The notes: generated by a model from the letters alone, not told the origin. A stretch of DNA of 64,000 bases from Microcella frigidaquae (GCF_014200395.1 NZ_JACHBS010000001.1:1178001-1242000); one strand, 5' to 3'; counted from the stretch's first letter, positions 36,000-45,870 are shown. Program-made: numbers and translations.

Positions 36000-38150
36000 A
36001 TGAGAATCGCGGTGTTTACTGACGGTCTAGAGAACACGCGTCAGTACCACGCAGACAATGGCGCGGCGATCACGGATGCGGCGGAAGGCCTGACCATCGG
36101 TGGCCGTCCCGTCCATGTCGATGTCCTCGCGGACTCGATGGGCGCTAGCGTTCTTGGAAGGCTAGACGAGACCGACTACGCGGCCGCTGTGTTTGCGTCT
36201 AATGCGCTCCGCCATCCGGAGAGCGACATTGTCACGGCGGTCCGCGAGAGTGCCACTGAGGTCGGACGGTTTCTTTCGGGCGGTCGAGGCATAGTCTTCC
36301 TCCACCAGTACCGCGAAGGGCCTATCGGGCTTCGCTTGCCCAATGGCGCATGGCCTGCTCTGCGATTCAGATCACGGCAACCCCTCACCCCACTTCTTGA
36401 TCCCGGCCGGCCAGACCACGCTGTTCTGAATTTCCCGCATCGCATCGAGCCCGACGCCATAACGAGCTCATCTGAGGGCCAGCTTGCCTCCGTGTTGTCG
36501 TGGATGCGGATCGAATCGGACTCGGCCGAAGGATTCGAACCCCTCATCACAAGTGCTGCCGGTGATTGGCTCGTTGCACAGTCGAAAGAAGTTTTCCCGT
36601 GGCGCGTGGCACTTAGCGCAATTCCCCTCGACTGGCACAGGTCGATGCCTCTTCTGAGGAACCTCCTTCGATATGCGGCGGTCGGCGCCCCCCAAGTGGC
36701 GTTGTGGGCACACGGAGAGCGCCCCTCCGCCTCTCGCTACGTTTCACCTTCGATCCGGAGCCTTCCCGGGAGCGTCACAGTTGCAGCACGAGCCGAGGAG
36801 GAATCACTCCGAGAGTGGCTACTCCGCCGAGAGATGCTGCACATTTTCGAGGAATCGGCCGCGATGGTGACCACCGTTGGTCAATGCACGGATGGCGGCG
36901 CAGGTTTCCGAGGCATTGCGCTTTCTTTTGATCGAGGGCCCCACGCCACGATTTCCTCTATCTCAGGACTTGCTGGGGACAGCCGACCTGAGCTTGCGCG
37001 CCGATTCTTCGAGTCACTTGCAGCGATCAGCGATCGCGCCATCCAACAACGCGAACCGTACCCTCGACGAAACGTCATTACGGCGATCTCGTACTTTCAC
37101 CGCGAGTTCCCCACACCCGGATTGTCATTGAGCGCCCGTGAATTCGCACCAGGTCTGCTTGCACCGGAGGAGCACTTCTTCGAGGGAATGACCGTGACTT
37201 CGGTGCTTGCCAGCGTGCAGACCATCATCGCCTTCAACGGCTCTGACGACCTTCGACGTCAGGCCCAGAAGGAACTGGAGAGACTGGCGGATGACTCCGC
37301 CGCATCCCGGTTCGCGGCGTTCTGCCTGTCCGCAAGTTCCGGCGCAGGCGAGGAGATACCCCTAAGCGCAATCGTGGGAAAGGAGGACTTGACTTCCGCC
37401 GAAGCGATTCGCGTGCTTGATTGGCTTGGTTTCGCGACTCACATTCAGGGACTGAGTATCTCAACTGACGAGGCTGGTGCCGTCGTTCACCGACTGTTGT
37501 CCGCGGCGGAATCGGCCGAGCGGAATGGAATCTGGATGAGCCTGGAGGGCAGCGCCAATGTCGTCATGGGGGTGAGCGCGGCTCTGGACGGTCGTGACTC
37601 CCAAGCTCTTTACCCTCGAATCGGGCGGGCCGTGACAGTTCTGCGATCCCACATCGACGGGTCGCGGGTCGAAGAAGGCCGGAGCGTTGACGCCCGAGTG
37701 TTTCTGGCACTCGCGACGGTCGAGAGCAGATTGCCTTCCGTGCTCAACCGATTGGCACAAGAATTGCCGCGAAGTGTGGAGAGCCGCACTGGTGAAACTA
37801 GAACCGGCTCGACCATCGAGCAGTCCCAGTTGGCCAATCGGAATGTGGAGCTTCGAAATCGCCTTAGATCGATCGAGGCCGAACTTCAAGAGCGAACCCC
37901 GTTGGTTCGACTCGGAACGCTGTTTGCCTGGTTGCTCTTCGCGGCGGTGCTTACCGGAGGGGTGTTCCTGGCATGGTGGACAATTTCCATCCTCCCGGGC
38001 GAGCTAGCCTTCCTATCCGCCGCCGTCGCGGGAGGCTGGGTCTACATCCTGACTGGAGGTCTCCGCGTGATGGACACGCTCCATATCCTGCCGAACGTTA
38101 TTGGAAGACCTCTCCGAGCCCTCCCGCTTCTCGGCAAACGCTCGGCGTGA
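36000..38150 (+). CDS. Orphan membrane protein with an amidotransferase/ThuA-like N-terminal domain
   Basis: 716 residues, not recognised as a named family. N-terminal ~225 residues look like a Rossmann-type glutamine-amidotransferase or ThuA-like fold: RIAVFTDGLEN, DYAAAVFASN, GRGIVFLHQY. No catalytic Cys is seen in the expected elbow, where the motif reads VFLHQYREG. The middle (~330-600) is mostly alpha-helical, with repeated helix pairs and a Ser/Glu-rich style reminiscent of alpha/alpha-toroid proteins. A basic coiled segment (~605-635) precedes two membrane helices (~640-665 and ~672-695). Base composition is less GC-rich than all neighbours. The ATG has TACTCT ending 6 bases upstream (leaderless). 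Confidence 0.72.
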   Translation: MRIAVFTDGLENTRQYHADNGAAITDAAEGLTIGGRPVHVDVLADSMGASVLGRLDETDYAAAVFASNALRHPESDIVTAVRESATEVGRFLSGGRGIVFLHQYREGPIGLRLPNGAWPALRFRSRQPLTPLLDPGRPDHAVLNFPHRIEPDAITSSSEGQLASVLSWMRIESDSAEGFEPLITSAAGDWLVAQSKEVFPWRVALSAIPLDWHRSMPLLRNLLRYAAVGAPQVALWAHGERPSASRYVSPSIRSLPGSVTVAARAEEESLREWLLRREMLHIFEESAAMVTTVGQCTDGGAGFRGIALSFDRGPHATISSISGLAGDSRPELARRFFESLAAISDRAIQQREPYPRRNVITAISYFHREFPTPGLSLSAREFAPGLLAPEEHFFEGMTVTSVLASVQTIIAFNGSDDLRRQAQKELERLADDSAASRFAAFCLSASSGAGEEIPLSAIVGKEDLTSAEAIRVLDWLGFATHIQGLSISTDEAGAVVHRLLSAAESAERNGIWMSLEGSANVVMGVSAALDGRDSQALYPRIGRAVTVLRSHIDGSRVEEGRSVDARVFLALATVESRLPSVLNRLAQELPRSVESRTGETRTGSTIEQSQLANRNVELRNRLRSIEAELQERTPLVRLGTLFAWLLFAAVLTGGVFLAWWTISILPGELAFLSAAVAGGWVYILTGGLRVMDTLHILPNVIGRPLRALPLLGKRSA

Positions 38151-38230
38151 TGCTCGGAGGGTTGCGGCGCGTGCTCGCCACATGAGGAGATCGCGTAGCC
38201 CAGGAGCTCGCCGCCAGGGGGAAGACCGGG

Positions 38231-39121
38231 TCAGCCGGCCTGGCGCTCCGCGGTCTCGACGACGTTGGCCAGTAGCAGAGCCCGCGTCATCGGCCCGACC
38301 CCGCCGGGGTTGGGCGAGATCCACGAGGCCACGGTCGCCACGTCGTCGGCCACGTCTCCCGCGATGCGCGAGACCCCGGTGTCGGGGTCGACGAGCCGTG
38401 AGACGCCCACGTCGAGCACGATCGCACCCGGCTTCACGTCGGCCGCCCGCACGATGCCCGGCACGCCCGCCGCGGCGACGATCACGTCGGCGCGCCGCAG
38501 GTGCTCGCCGAGGTCGCGCGTGCCCGTGTGGGTGAGGGTGACGGTCGCGTTGTACTCGCGCCGCGTCAGCAGCGAGCCGATGGCGCGCCCGACGGTCACA
38601 CCGCGACCGATGACGACGACATCCTTGCCCGCCCACGACAGCCCGTGCCGCTCGACGAGCTCGATGACCCCGCGCGGCGTGCACGGCAGCGGGGTGTCGA
38701 TCGGGCGGTCGACCCGCAGCACGAGGCGCCCGAGGTTGGTCGGGTGCAGCCCGTCGGCATCCTTGTCGGGATGCACGCGCTCGAGGATCGCGTCGGTGTC
38801 GAGGTGCTTCGGCAGCGGCAGCTGCACGATGAACCCCGTCACCGCCGGTTCGGCGTTCAGCTCGTCGATGACGGATTCCAGCTCGGCCTGCGTCGTCGTG
38901 GCCGGCAGGTCGCGGCGGATGGACGCGATGCCCACCTCGGCGCAGTCCTTGTGCTTGCCAGCCACGTACCACTGCGAGCCCGGGTCGTCGCCGACGAGCA
39001 CGGTCGCCAACCCGGGCACGATGCCGCGCGCGCGCAGGGCGGCGACCCGCTCGCGCAGCTCGGCCTTGATGGTCGCGGCGGTCGCGGTGCCGTCGAGCTT
39101 CTGCGCGGTCGAACCGCTCAT
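38231..39121 (-). CDS. folD: Methylenetetrahydrofolate dehydrogenase/cyclohydrolase
   Basis: 296 residues. Interconverts 5,10-methylene-, methenyl- and 10-formyl-tetrahydrofolate using NADP. Catalytic [13 protein letters not shown] (Lys), QLPLPKHLD, and the nucleotide loop [14 protein letters not shown] are present; the usual SxxVGxP reads GVTVGRA. The ATG at 39121 is 2 bases past the glyA stop, so glyA-folD is one operon controlled by the upstream ZTP riboswitch. Confidence 0.95.
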   Translation of the reverse strand: MSGSTAQKLDGTATAATIKAELRERVAALRARGIVPGLATVLVGDDPGSQWYVAGKHKDCAEVGIASIRRDLPATTTQAELESVIDELNAEPAVTGFIVQLPLPKHLDTDAILERVHPDKDADGLHPTNLGRLVLRVDRPIDTPLPCTPRGVIELVERHGLSWAGKDVVVIGRGVTVGRAIGSLLTRREYNATVTLTHTGTRDLGEHLRRADVIVAAAGVPGIVRAADVKPGAIVLDVGVSRLVDPDTGVSRIAGDVADDVATVASWISPNPGGVGPMTRALLLANVVETAERQAG

Positions 39122-39123
39122 GC

Positions 39124-40401
39124 CTACAGCCCCGGGTAGAGCGGGAACGCGGTCGTGAGGGCCTCGACGCGGCCGCGGAGCGCGGCGATGTCGGGGTTCG
39201 GCATGAGGGCGTGCGCAATGATGTCGGCCACCTCACCAAACTCGGCGTCGGCGAAGCCGCGGGTCGCGAGGGCCGGGGTTCCGATGCGCACGCCACTGGT
39301 CACCATCGGCGGGCGCGGGTCGAAGGGCACGCCGTTGCGGTTGACGGTGATGCCGACCTCGTGCAGCACGTTCTCGGCCTCGAGGCCGTTGAGGGGGGAC
39401 TCGCGCAGGTCGACGAGCGCGAGGTGGACATCCGTGCCGCCGGTGAGCACGTTGATGCCCGCCCCGGTGGCGTCGCTCTGCGTGAGCCGCTCGGCGAGAA
39501 TCTGGGCGCCGCGGATGGTGCGCTGCTGGCGCTCGACGAACTCCGGCATGGCGGCGAGCTTGAAGGCGACGGCCTTGGCGGCGATGACGTGCATGAGCGG
39601 GCCGCCCTGCTGGCCCGGGAACACCGCCGAGTTGAGCTTCTTGAACAGCGACTCGTCGTTGCTGAGGATGATGCCCGAGCGCGGACCCGCGAGGGTCTTG
39701 TGCACGGTCGACGACACGACGTGCGCGTGCGGCAGCGGCGAGGGGTGCAGGCCCGCCGCGACGAGACCGGCGAAGTGCGCCATGTCGACCCAAAGCTTGG
39801 CACCCACCTCGTCGGCGATCGCGCGGAAGGCCGCGAAGTCGAGGTGGCGCGAGTAGGCCGACCAGCCGGCGATGATGACGGCCGGCTTGACCTCGTGGGC
39901 CTTGGCGCGCACGACGTCCATGTCGACGAGCATCGTCTCGGGGTCGACGCCGTAGCTGGTGGCGTTGTAGACCTTGCCCGAGAAGTTGAGCTTCATGCCG
40001 TGCGTGAGGTGGCCGCCGTGGGCGAGCTCGAGGCCGAGGATGGTGTCGCCCGGGTTGGCGAGGGCGTGCAGCACCGCGGCGCTCGCCTGCGCGCCCGAGT
40101 GGGGCTGCACGTTGGCGAACTCGGCGCCGAACAGGCTCTTGGCGCGCTCGATGGCAAGGTTCTCGGCGATGTCGACGAACTCGCAGCCGCCGTAGTAGCG
40201 CTTGCCGGGGTAGCCCTCGGCGTACTTGTTGGTGAGCACCGAGCCCTGCGCCTCGAGGATGGCGCGCGAGACGAAGTTCTCGCTCGCGATCATCTCGAGC
40301 GTGTGGCGCTGGCGGCTGAGCTCCTGGTCGAGCACGGCAGCGATCTCGGGGTCGACCGTCGCGAGCGGGTCGTTGAAGGTCGAGGGCAGCTTGTCAGACA
40401 C
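39124..40401 (-). CDS. glyA: Serine hydroxymethyltransferase
   Basis: 425 residues, standard length. Converts serine and tetrahydrofolate to glycine and methylene-THF. PLP lysine in [13 protein letters not shown]; other motifs [17 protein letters not shown] and [17 protein letters not shown]. The GTG at 40401 has AAGGAGAT 8 bases upstream. First gene of the glyA-folD operon; a ZTP riboswitch lies in its leader. Confidence 0.97.
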   Translation of the reverse strand: MSDKLPSTFNDPLATVDPEIAAVLDQELSRQRHTLEMIASENFVSRAILEAQGSVLTNKYAEGYPGKRYYGGCEFVDIAENLAIERAKSLFGAEFANVQPHSGAQASAAVLHALANPGDTILGLELAHGGHLTHGMKLNFSGKVYNATSYGVDPETMLVDMDVVRAKAHEVKPAVIIAGWSAYSRHLDFAAFRAIADEVGAKLWVDMAHFAGLVAAGLHPSPLPHAHVVSSTVHKTLAGPRSGIILSNDESLFKKLNSAVFPGQQGGPLMHVIAAKAVAFKLAAMPEFVERQQRTIRGAQILAERLTQSDATGAGINVLTGGTDVHLALVDLRESPLNGLEAENVLHEVGITVNRNGVPFDPRPPMVTSGVRIGTPALATRGFADAEFGEVADIIAHALMPNPDIAALRGRVEALTTAFPLYPGL

Positions 40402-40447
40402 GGGGGATCTCCTTCGAGGGTCTGCCGGGCGCGCCGGCGGGGGCGTG

Positions 40448-40530
40448 CAGGGGGCCCAGGCGTACGGCCCCACTCCGTGTCGGTCGCTCCCTGATGGTGA
40501 CCCATCCGAACGCCAGTCGCGACAGCGCCA
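40448..40530 (-). ncRNA. ZTP (pfl) riboswitch in the glyA-folD leader
   Basis: The minus strand shows CGCGACTGGCG (40521-40511), a middle hairpin with GGGTCACC, then AGGGAGCG, and the 3' signature CCGTACGCCTGGGC (about 40467-40454). These are the conserved blocks of the pfl RNA in the right order. ZTP (AICAR triphosphate) builds up when 10-formyl-THF is short; binding should then raise glyA-folD expression. The expression platform was not resolved. A -10-like TAGACT sits just upstream (40535-40530). Confidence 0.88.
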
Positions 40531-40603
40531 GTCTAACCCTCGCGCCCGCCTCGCGCGCGGTGCGCGATGGCGGTGCGGATGCGCGCCCTCGCCGCGCGAC
40601 CCG

Positions 40604-41836
40604 CTACGGCGATTCGGCCTCGACGATGGTGATCGGCCGCGTCGTGAGCGGCACGCCGCGGGCGCGGCGGCGCGACTCCATGATGAGCAGGGCGACGATG
40701 GCGAGCGCGATCGAGCCGGCCTCGATCCACGGCAGCCAGGTGGTGCCGGTGCGGGCGAAGATGACGGCGCCGATCGCCGCGCCGCCGCCGATGCCGATGT
40801 TGAACGACGTGGTCAGCAGGGCCGCGCCGACGTCGCGCACGTTGGGCGAGGCGATCTTCAGCAGCCGCGTCTGCAGCAGGGTCGGGATGCCCCCGAAGGC
40901 CGCCCCCCACACGACGAAGGCGACGACAACCACGAGCGGCACCCCGGCGAAGAGCGCCAGCACGCTGACGGCGAGGATGACGGTGGCGAGCATCCCGTAC
41001 AGGCCGCCGCGGGGGTAGCGACTGCCGACCACGCCCGCGAGCACGAGGCCGATGGCTCCGGCCCCGCCGTAGAGGAACAGCAGGATGCTCAGCGCTTCGG
41101 GATCGAAGCCCGCGGTGTCGAGCACGAAGGGCGCGATGTACGTGTAGAAGACGTTGTGCCCGGTGACGATGATCACCACGAGCAGGCAGATGAACAGCAC
41201 GCCCGGCATGGTCGGGTCGCGGCGGGCCGGGATGCGGATCTCGCCGGTCGTCAGCGGCACGCGGTGCTCGACCGCGGGCAGAAATTTGATGACGAGCAGC
41301 ACCAGCACGACCACGGTCGCGGCGATCACGCCGAACGCCGCGCGCCAGCCGACGGCGAGGCCGAGCGCGGTGCCGAGCGGCACGCCGAGCACGAACGCGG
41401 CGGTGCCTCCCGCGCTGGTGACGGCGACGGCCCGGGCCAGCTGCTGGCGCGGGACGAGGTAGCTGGCGTAGGCGCCGGCCACCGCCCAGAACAGTCCGTG
41501 GGCGAGGCCGCCGAGCACGCGGGCGCCGACGAGCAGCTCATAGCTCGGCGCGATGGCCGCGAGCACATTGGCGAGGGCGAAGACCACGAGCACGATGAGC
41601 AGCAGGCTCTTGCGCGGGTAGTGGCGGGTGAGGGCGGCGAGCGGGGCCGCCGAGACGACGACGGTGCCCGCGAAGATCGAGATGAGCAGGCCGACCTGCG
41701 ACTCGGTGACGGCAAGGTCGTCGGCCATCGCCGACAGCAGGCCCGTGGGCAGGAACTCGCTGGTCACCAGGAAGAAGATGGCGACGGCGAGGGTGATGAG
41801 CCCGACCCAGGGGAACGGGCGGTCGTGCTGAGACAT
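40604..41836 (-). CDS. MFS transporter (DHA1 family)
   Basis: 410 residues with twelve predicted membrane helices. The start carries [16 protein letters not shown], typical of the AraJ/PbuE-like drug/purine or sugar efflux group, and the A-motif region reads [12 protein letters not shown]. The substrate is not predictable; the purine-efflux relatives (PbuE) and the folate/purine setting make a purine-like substrate one option only. It lies upstream of glyA on the same strand, with the riboswitch between. Confidence 0.88.
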   Translation of the reverse strand: MSQHDRPFPWVGLITLAVAIFFLVTSEFLPTGLLSAMADDLAVTESQVGLLISIFAGTVVVSAAPLAALTRHYPRKSLLLIVLVVFALANVLAAIAPSYELLVGARVLGGLAHGLFWAVAGAYASYLVPRQQLARAVAVTSAGGTAAFVLGVPLGTALGLAVGWRAAFGVIAATVVVLVLLVIKFLPAVEHRVPLTTGEIRIPARRDPTMPGVLFICLLVVIIVTGHNVFYTYIAPFVLDTAGFDPEALSILLFLYGGAGAIGLVLAGVVGSRYPRGGLYGMLATVILAVSVLALFAGVPLVVVVAFVVWGAAFGGIPTLLQTRLLKIASPNVRDVGAALLTTSFNIGIGGGAAIGAVIFARTGTTWLPWIEAGSIALAIVALLIMESRRRARGVPLTTRPITIVEAESP

Positions 41837-41943
41837 GACGTGGCGGTGCTTTCACGGCCAGCGAAGCGCCGCTGACGGGAACGGGGATCCCGGAACGGGT
41901 TTCCGCGTCCAGGCTACCGTCCGCCGCGCATAGGCTTGCTCGG

Positions 41944-42801
41944 GTGAGCGAGACCCCCCACCACTGGATCGTGACGCTGGTTTGCGACGACCGCCCCGGC
42001 ATCGTGCACGCGGTGACCGGCGCGATCGTCGAGGCCGAGGGCAACATCACCGAGCTGCAGCAGTTCTCGAGCCTCGGCTCGGGCCGGTTCTTCCTGCGCC
42101 TGCAGACCGAGACGCACGCCGACCACGACGCACTGCTCGCCGCCCTGCAGCCGGTCATCGACCGCTACGGCGCCGAGTGCCGCATCGACGCGGTCGGGCG
42201 ACCGCTGCGCACGCTCGTGCTCGTGTCGAAGGCGGGCCACTGCCTCAACGACCTGCTCTTCCGCCAGCGCAGCGGCACGCTGCCGATCGAGGTTCCGCTG
42301 GTGCTGGGCAACCACCCCGACCTCGGCGAGCTGGCCGCGTTCTACGGGGTGCCGTTCGCATCGCATCCGGTGACGGATGCGGAGCAGAAGGCGGCCATGG
42401 AGGCGCGCATCCTCGCCGCGGTCGACGAGCACGACATCGAGCTGGTGGTGCTCGCCCGCTACATGCAGATCTTCTCCCCCGAGCTGTGCGCGGCGCTCGC
42501 CGGGCGGGCGATCAACATCCACCACTCCTTCCTGCCCGGCTTCAAGGGCGCGAACCCCTACGCCCGCGCCCACGCCCGCGGCGTGAAGCTCATCGGCGCG
42601 ACCGCGCACTTCGTCACCAGCGACCTCGACGAGGGCCCGATCATCGAGCAGAACGTCACGCGCGTCGACCACTCGCGCTCGCCGGAGGAGCTCGTGGTGA
42701 TCGGCCGCGACATCGAGAGCCGCACGCTCAGCCAGGCCGTGCGCTGGTTCGCGGAGGATCGCGTGCTGCTCGACGGCCAGCGCACCGTGATCTTCACCTA
42801 G
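41944..42801 (+). CDS. purU: Formyltetrahydrofolate deformylase
   Basis: 285 residues. Hydrolyses 10-formyl-THF to formate and THF, balancing the one-carbon pool. N-terminal ACT domain (~8-80, VTLVCDDRPGIVHAVTG) and formyltransferase-like catalytic domain with INIHHSFLPGFKGANPY (Asn and His) and TSDLDEGPIIEQ (Asp). The GTG has TAGGCT ending 7 bases upstream (leaderless). It is near glyA and folD and so completes a folate block. Confidence 0.96.
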   Translation: MSETPHHWIVTLVCDDRPGIVHAVTGAIVEAEGNITELQQFSSLGSGRFFLRLQTETHADHDALLAALQPVIDRYGAECRIDAVGRPLRTLVLVSKAGHCLNDLLFRQRSGTLPIEVPLVLGNHPDLGELAAFYGVPFASHPVTDAEQKAAMEARILAAVDEHDIELVVLARYMQIFSPELCAALAGRAINIHHSFLPGFKGANPYARAHARGVKLIGATAHFVTSDLDEGPIIEQNVTRVDHSRSPEELVVIGRDIESRTLSQAVRWFAEDRVLLDGQRTVIFT

Positions 42802-42917
42802 CGGCGGCGGCTCGCGGCAAACCCTTCAGGCCAGTACAGCGAATATCCATCGAGCGCCGACAGGATGATGTCCGTCGGCTGGATGCCGCCTGAACCCTGC
42901 GACGCCCTGGAGAGACG

Positions 42918-43361
42918 ATGACCCGCATGATGACCGGCCGCGCCCGCACGACCGCTGCGCGCGTCACCGCCCCGATCGGCGCCACCGCCGCCCTACTCGG
43001 CACGCTGACCGGCTGCGCGACGGCGGCCGCCGAGGCCGAGGTGCAGACCCCGGTCGACGCGAGCTACCGCGACGGCACCTATCAGGCGAACGGCACCTAC
43101 GAGTCGCCGAACGGCAGCGAGAACATCATCGTGCTCATCGAGCTCGAGAACGACATCGTCACCGACGTCGAGATCACCACCAACCCCAACAACCCCACCA
43201 CCGCCAACTACCAGGGCCAGTTCGCCTCCGGCATCGCGGATCTGGTCGTCGGGCGCGACATCGATCAGCTCGATGTCACCGTCGTCGCCGGCTCGTCCCT
43301 GACCAGCAACGGCTTCCGCGAGGCGCTGACGGCCATCAAGGCCGACGCCGTCGAGAGCTGA
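42918..43361 (+). CDS. FMN-binding domain lipoprotein (RnfG/NqrC-like carrier)
   Basis: 147 residues. Lipobox LTGC (Cys33), a short spacer and an FMN-binding domain (~50-145) with YRDGTYQANGTY. The likely flavinylation site is AGSSLTS (Thr129), which corresponds to the SGAxxT motif of covalently FMN-loaded proteins. It should be anchored outside the membrane and carry electrons through a phosphoester-linked FMN. Directly followed, 13 bases on, by the apbE gene whose product attaches the flavin. Confidence 0.87.
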   Translation: MTRMMTGRARTTAARVTAPIGATAALLGTLTGCATAAAEAEVQTPVDASYRDGTYQANGTYESPNGSENIIVLIELENDIVTDVEITTNPNNPTTANYQGQFASGIADLVVGRDIDQLDVTVVAGSSLTSNGFREALTAIKADAVES

Positions 43362-43374
43362 GCCGGCACCGCGC

Positions 43375-44283
43375 GTGACGCAGACCGGCCCGACCGCGTT
43401 CGAGGCGATCGGCACTGCCTGGCGCATCGGTCTGGGCGGCTCCGGCACGCCGACCTCCTCCCTCGGCGCCGCGCTGAGCGAGGACGATAGGGAGGCCGTG
43501 CTCGCCCGCATCGCGCAGTTCGATCGCGACTGGTCGCGCTTCCGCGACGACTCCCTCGTCTCCCGCATCGCCCGGGAGCCCGGGTCGTGGACCCTTCCGG
43601 CCGACGCCGAGCCCCTGCTCGACCTCTACGAACGCCTGCACGCGGCGACGGATGCCCGCCTGAGCCCCCTCGTCGGCGCCAGTCTCGAACGGCTCGGCTA
43701 CGACGCCGCCTACCGCCTGCAACCCGCCGGCGACCCGCTGCCGGCACCCCGCTGGCAGGATTCGCTCTCCCTGCGCCGCACCGCCGACGGCCTGGTGCTC
43801 GACACGGCGACGCCGCTCCTGCTCGATGTGGGAGCGGCCGGCAAGGGGTACCTCGTCGACCTGGTGGGCGAGCTACTCGTGCAGCGCGGGCTGCCCGACA
43901 CGGTGGTCGACGCGAGCGGCGACGTGCGCGTGCGGGGGGAGCGCAGCATCCGCGTGGCCCTCGAGAACCCGTTCGACCCCTCGAAGGCGCTCGGCGTCGT
44001 CGAGCTGCGCGATCAGGCCCTGTGCGCCTCGGCGACGACGCGGCGGGCCTGGGGCGAGGGGCTGCACCACATCATCGACGCGATCACCGGCCGCCCGGTC
44101 GACGCCGTCGTCGCGACCTGGGTCATCGCCGACTCCGCGCTCGTGGCCGATGGCGTCGCGACGGCGATGTTCCTGGCCGACCCGGCGCGTCTGTGCAGGG
44201 TTTTCGCGGTGGAATGGGTTCGACTGATGGCTGACGGGCGGCTCGAGGCGAGCGCCGGTCTTCGAGGGGAGCTGTTCGCATGA
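43375..44283 (+). CDS. apbE: FAD:protein FMN transferase (ApbE)
   Basis: 302 residues. Transfers FMN from FAD to a Thr on target proteins, using Mg2+. Conserved blocks: LLDVGAAGKGYLVDLVG, VVDASGDVRVRG and HHIIDAITGRPVDAVVATW, then ADGVATAMF. There is no evident signal peptide or lipobox, unlike many ApbE proteins, so the enzyme may act before or during export, or the start may be further upstream. Its expected target is the FMN-binding lipoprotein just before it, and possibly the membrane protein after it. Confidence 0.93.
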   Translation: MTQTGPTAFEAIGTAWRIGLGGSGTPTSSLGAALSEDDREAVLARIAQFDRDWSRFRDDSLVSRIAREPGSWTLPADAEPLLDLYERLHAATDARLSPLVGASLERLGYDAAYRLQPAGDPLPAPRWQDSLSLRRTADGLVLDTATPLLLDVGAAGKGYLVDLVGELLVQRGLPDTVVDASGDVRVRGERSIRVALENPFDPSKALGVVELRDQALCASATTRRAWGEGLHHIIDAITGRPVDAVVATWVIADSALVADGVATAMFLADPARLCRVFAVEWVRLMADGRLEASAGLRGELFA

Positions 44284-45764
44284 GGGCACGCATCGACGCA
44301 CTGACCGGCCGGGTCAGCATGTACCGGCTGGCGACGATCACGCTCGCGATCGTGCTCGCGCAGGCCGTGCTGTTCGCCTTCCTCGACGTCATCGGGCCCG
44401 ACCCGTACGCGATCCTCGGCACGCTCGGCGTCGTGATCGTCGCGACGCTCGGCGCGAACGAGATCGCGGCGCGGCTCGCGCGCGTCGTTCCGCACCGCGA
44501 GTCGAGCGTCATCACGGCGCTCATCGTCACGTGCATCGTGCAGCCGAGCCTCACGATGCCGGGCCTCGTCGCGGCCGCCGGCGCGGGCGTTCTCGCCGCG
44601 CTGTCGAAATACCTGGTCGTCTGGCGCGGGCGGCACCTGCTCAACCCCGCCGCGACCGGCGTGTGGGTCGCGGGGCTCATTGGCTACGGCTTCGGTCAGG
44701 GCGTCGGTTTCTGGTGGGTGGCGACGCCCGCCCTGCTGCCGGCGGTCGCGGTCGGTGCCCTTCTGCTGCTCGACCGCACGCGGCGCCTCGACGTGGGTCT
44801 GGTCTTCGTGCTGCTCACGATCGTCATCATCGGCGCACGGCTCGTGGCCACGGGCACGGCACCGCTTGGTGCGGTGACGACGGTGCTGCAGCTGTTCCCG
44901 GTCGTCTTCCTCGCCGGCTTCATGCTGAGCGAGCCGCTGACCCTGCCGCCGCGCCGCTGGCAGCAGTGGCTGACCGCCGCCGTCACCGCGGTGGCCTTCT
45001 CGATCCCGTTCGGGTTCGGCCCGATCTACACTTCCCCCGAGCTCGCGCTCGTGCTCGGCAACATCGTCGCCTTCGCGGTCTCGCGCCGCGGCGGTGTCTC
45101 ACTGCGGCTCGTCGAGCGCGCTCCGCTCTCCGACCACGCCACCGAGTACCGCTTCGAGCCCTCCCGCCGGTTCGCCTTCGAGGCCGGGCAATACCTCGAG
45201 CTGCACCTGCCGCACCGCGCCGACATCCGCGGCACGCGCCGCACGTTCTCGATCGCGTCGGCGCCCGAGCTGGCCGCGACCGAGCAGTCGCGCGTCGCGA
45301 TCGGCATGCGGACCCCCGAGGGGGGCAGCTCGTTCAAGGCGGCGCTCGCCCAGCTCGAACCCGGCACCCCCGTCGCCGTGACCCAGGTGGCGGGCGACTT
45401 CCTGCTGCCCCGCGACCCGGCGGTTTCGCTGCTGATGGTCGCCGGGGGCATCGGCATGACGCCGTTCGCGAGCCAGCTCGCGAGCCTCGCCGCGCGGGGC
45501 GACCAGCGCGACATCGTGCTGCTCGTCGTCAGCTCGAACCCCGGCGAGGTGCTCTACCGCGAGGCGGCCGAGGCCGCGGGAGCCCGCATCGTCGAGGCCT
45601 CCCCCGACCAGCTGACACCGGATGCCCTCCCCGAGCTCGTGCCCGACCTCGCCTCCCGGCGCGGGTTCGTCTCCGGCGCGCCGTCGCTCGTCGCCACGGC
45701 CCGCACGGCCCTGCGGCGCGCGGGAGTCCGCCGCGTGCACACCGACTACTTCGCCGGGTACTAG
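44280..45764 (+). CDS. RnfD/NqrB-like membrane domain fused to a ferredoxin-NADP-reductase-like domain
   Basis: 494 residues. N-terminal ~275 residues contain about eight or nine membrane helices with RnfD/NqrB features, including HLLNPAATGVWVAG. C-terminal ~215 residues are an FNR-type flavoprotein: FAD motif RRTFSIASA near residue 320 (RxxS type), NAD-binding GGIGMTPFASQL near 385, and a C-terminal aromatic ending DYFAGY. The protein should pass electrons from NAD(P)H through FAD across the membrane to the FMN lipoprotein. The iron-sulfur ferredoxin domain of NqrF is missing. ATGA overlap with apbE. Confidence 0.85.
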   Translation: MRARIDALTGRVSMYRLATITLAIVLAQAVLFAFLDVIGPDPYAILGTLGVVIVATLGANEIAARLARVVPHRESSVITALIVTCIVQPSLTMPGLVAAAGAGVLAALSKYLVVWRGRHLLNPAATGVWVAGLIGYGFGQGVGFWWVATPALLPAVAVGALLLLDRTRRLDVGLVFVLLTIVIIGARLVATGTAPLGAVTTVLQLFPVVFLAGFMLSEPLTLPPRRWQQWLTAAVTAVAFSIPFGFGPIYTSPELALVLGNIVAFAVSRRGGVSLRLVERAPLSDHATEYRFEPSRRFAFEAGQYLELHLPHRADIRGTRRTFSIASAPELAATEQSRVAIGMRTPEGGSSFKAALAQLEPGTPVAVTQVAGDFLLPRDPAVSLLMVAGGIGMTPFASQLASLAARGDQRDIVLLVVSSNPGEVLYREAAEAAGARIVEASPDQLTPDALPELVPDLASRRGFVSGAPSLVATARTALRRAGVRRVHTDYFAGY

Positions 45765-45843
45765 GTCGCACGCGACACCCAGCGCGCACCGCGTCAACGG
45801 TCCAGAAGCACCGCTGACCAGGCATTTCGCTGTGCGCGAAAGT

Positions 45844-45870
45844 CTGGCACTCGCATAGTGAGAGTGCTAA
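45844..45870 (+). promoter_or_regulatory. CIRCE operator upstream of hsp20
   Basis: CTGGCACTC, nine bases, GAGTGCTAA. Same element as at groEL, so HrcA probably controls both. It overlaps a possible promoter ending in TAATCT (45868-45873). Confidence 0.9.

Noticed and set aside
36000..38150. Assignment of the orphan protein to a known defence system
   Set aside because: No helicase, nuclease, TIR or other effector motif and no partner gene can be seen; the similarity is limited to a generic amidotransferase-like fold.
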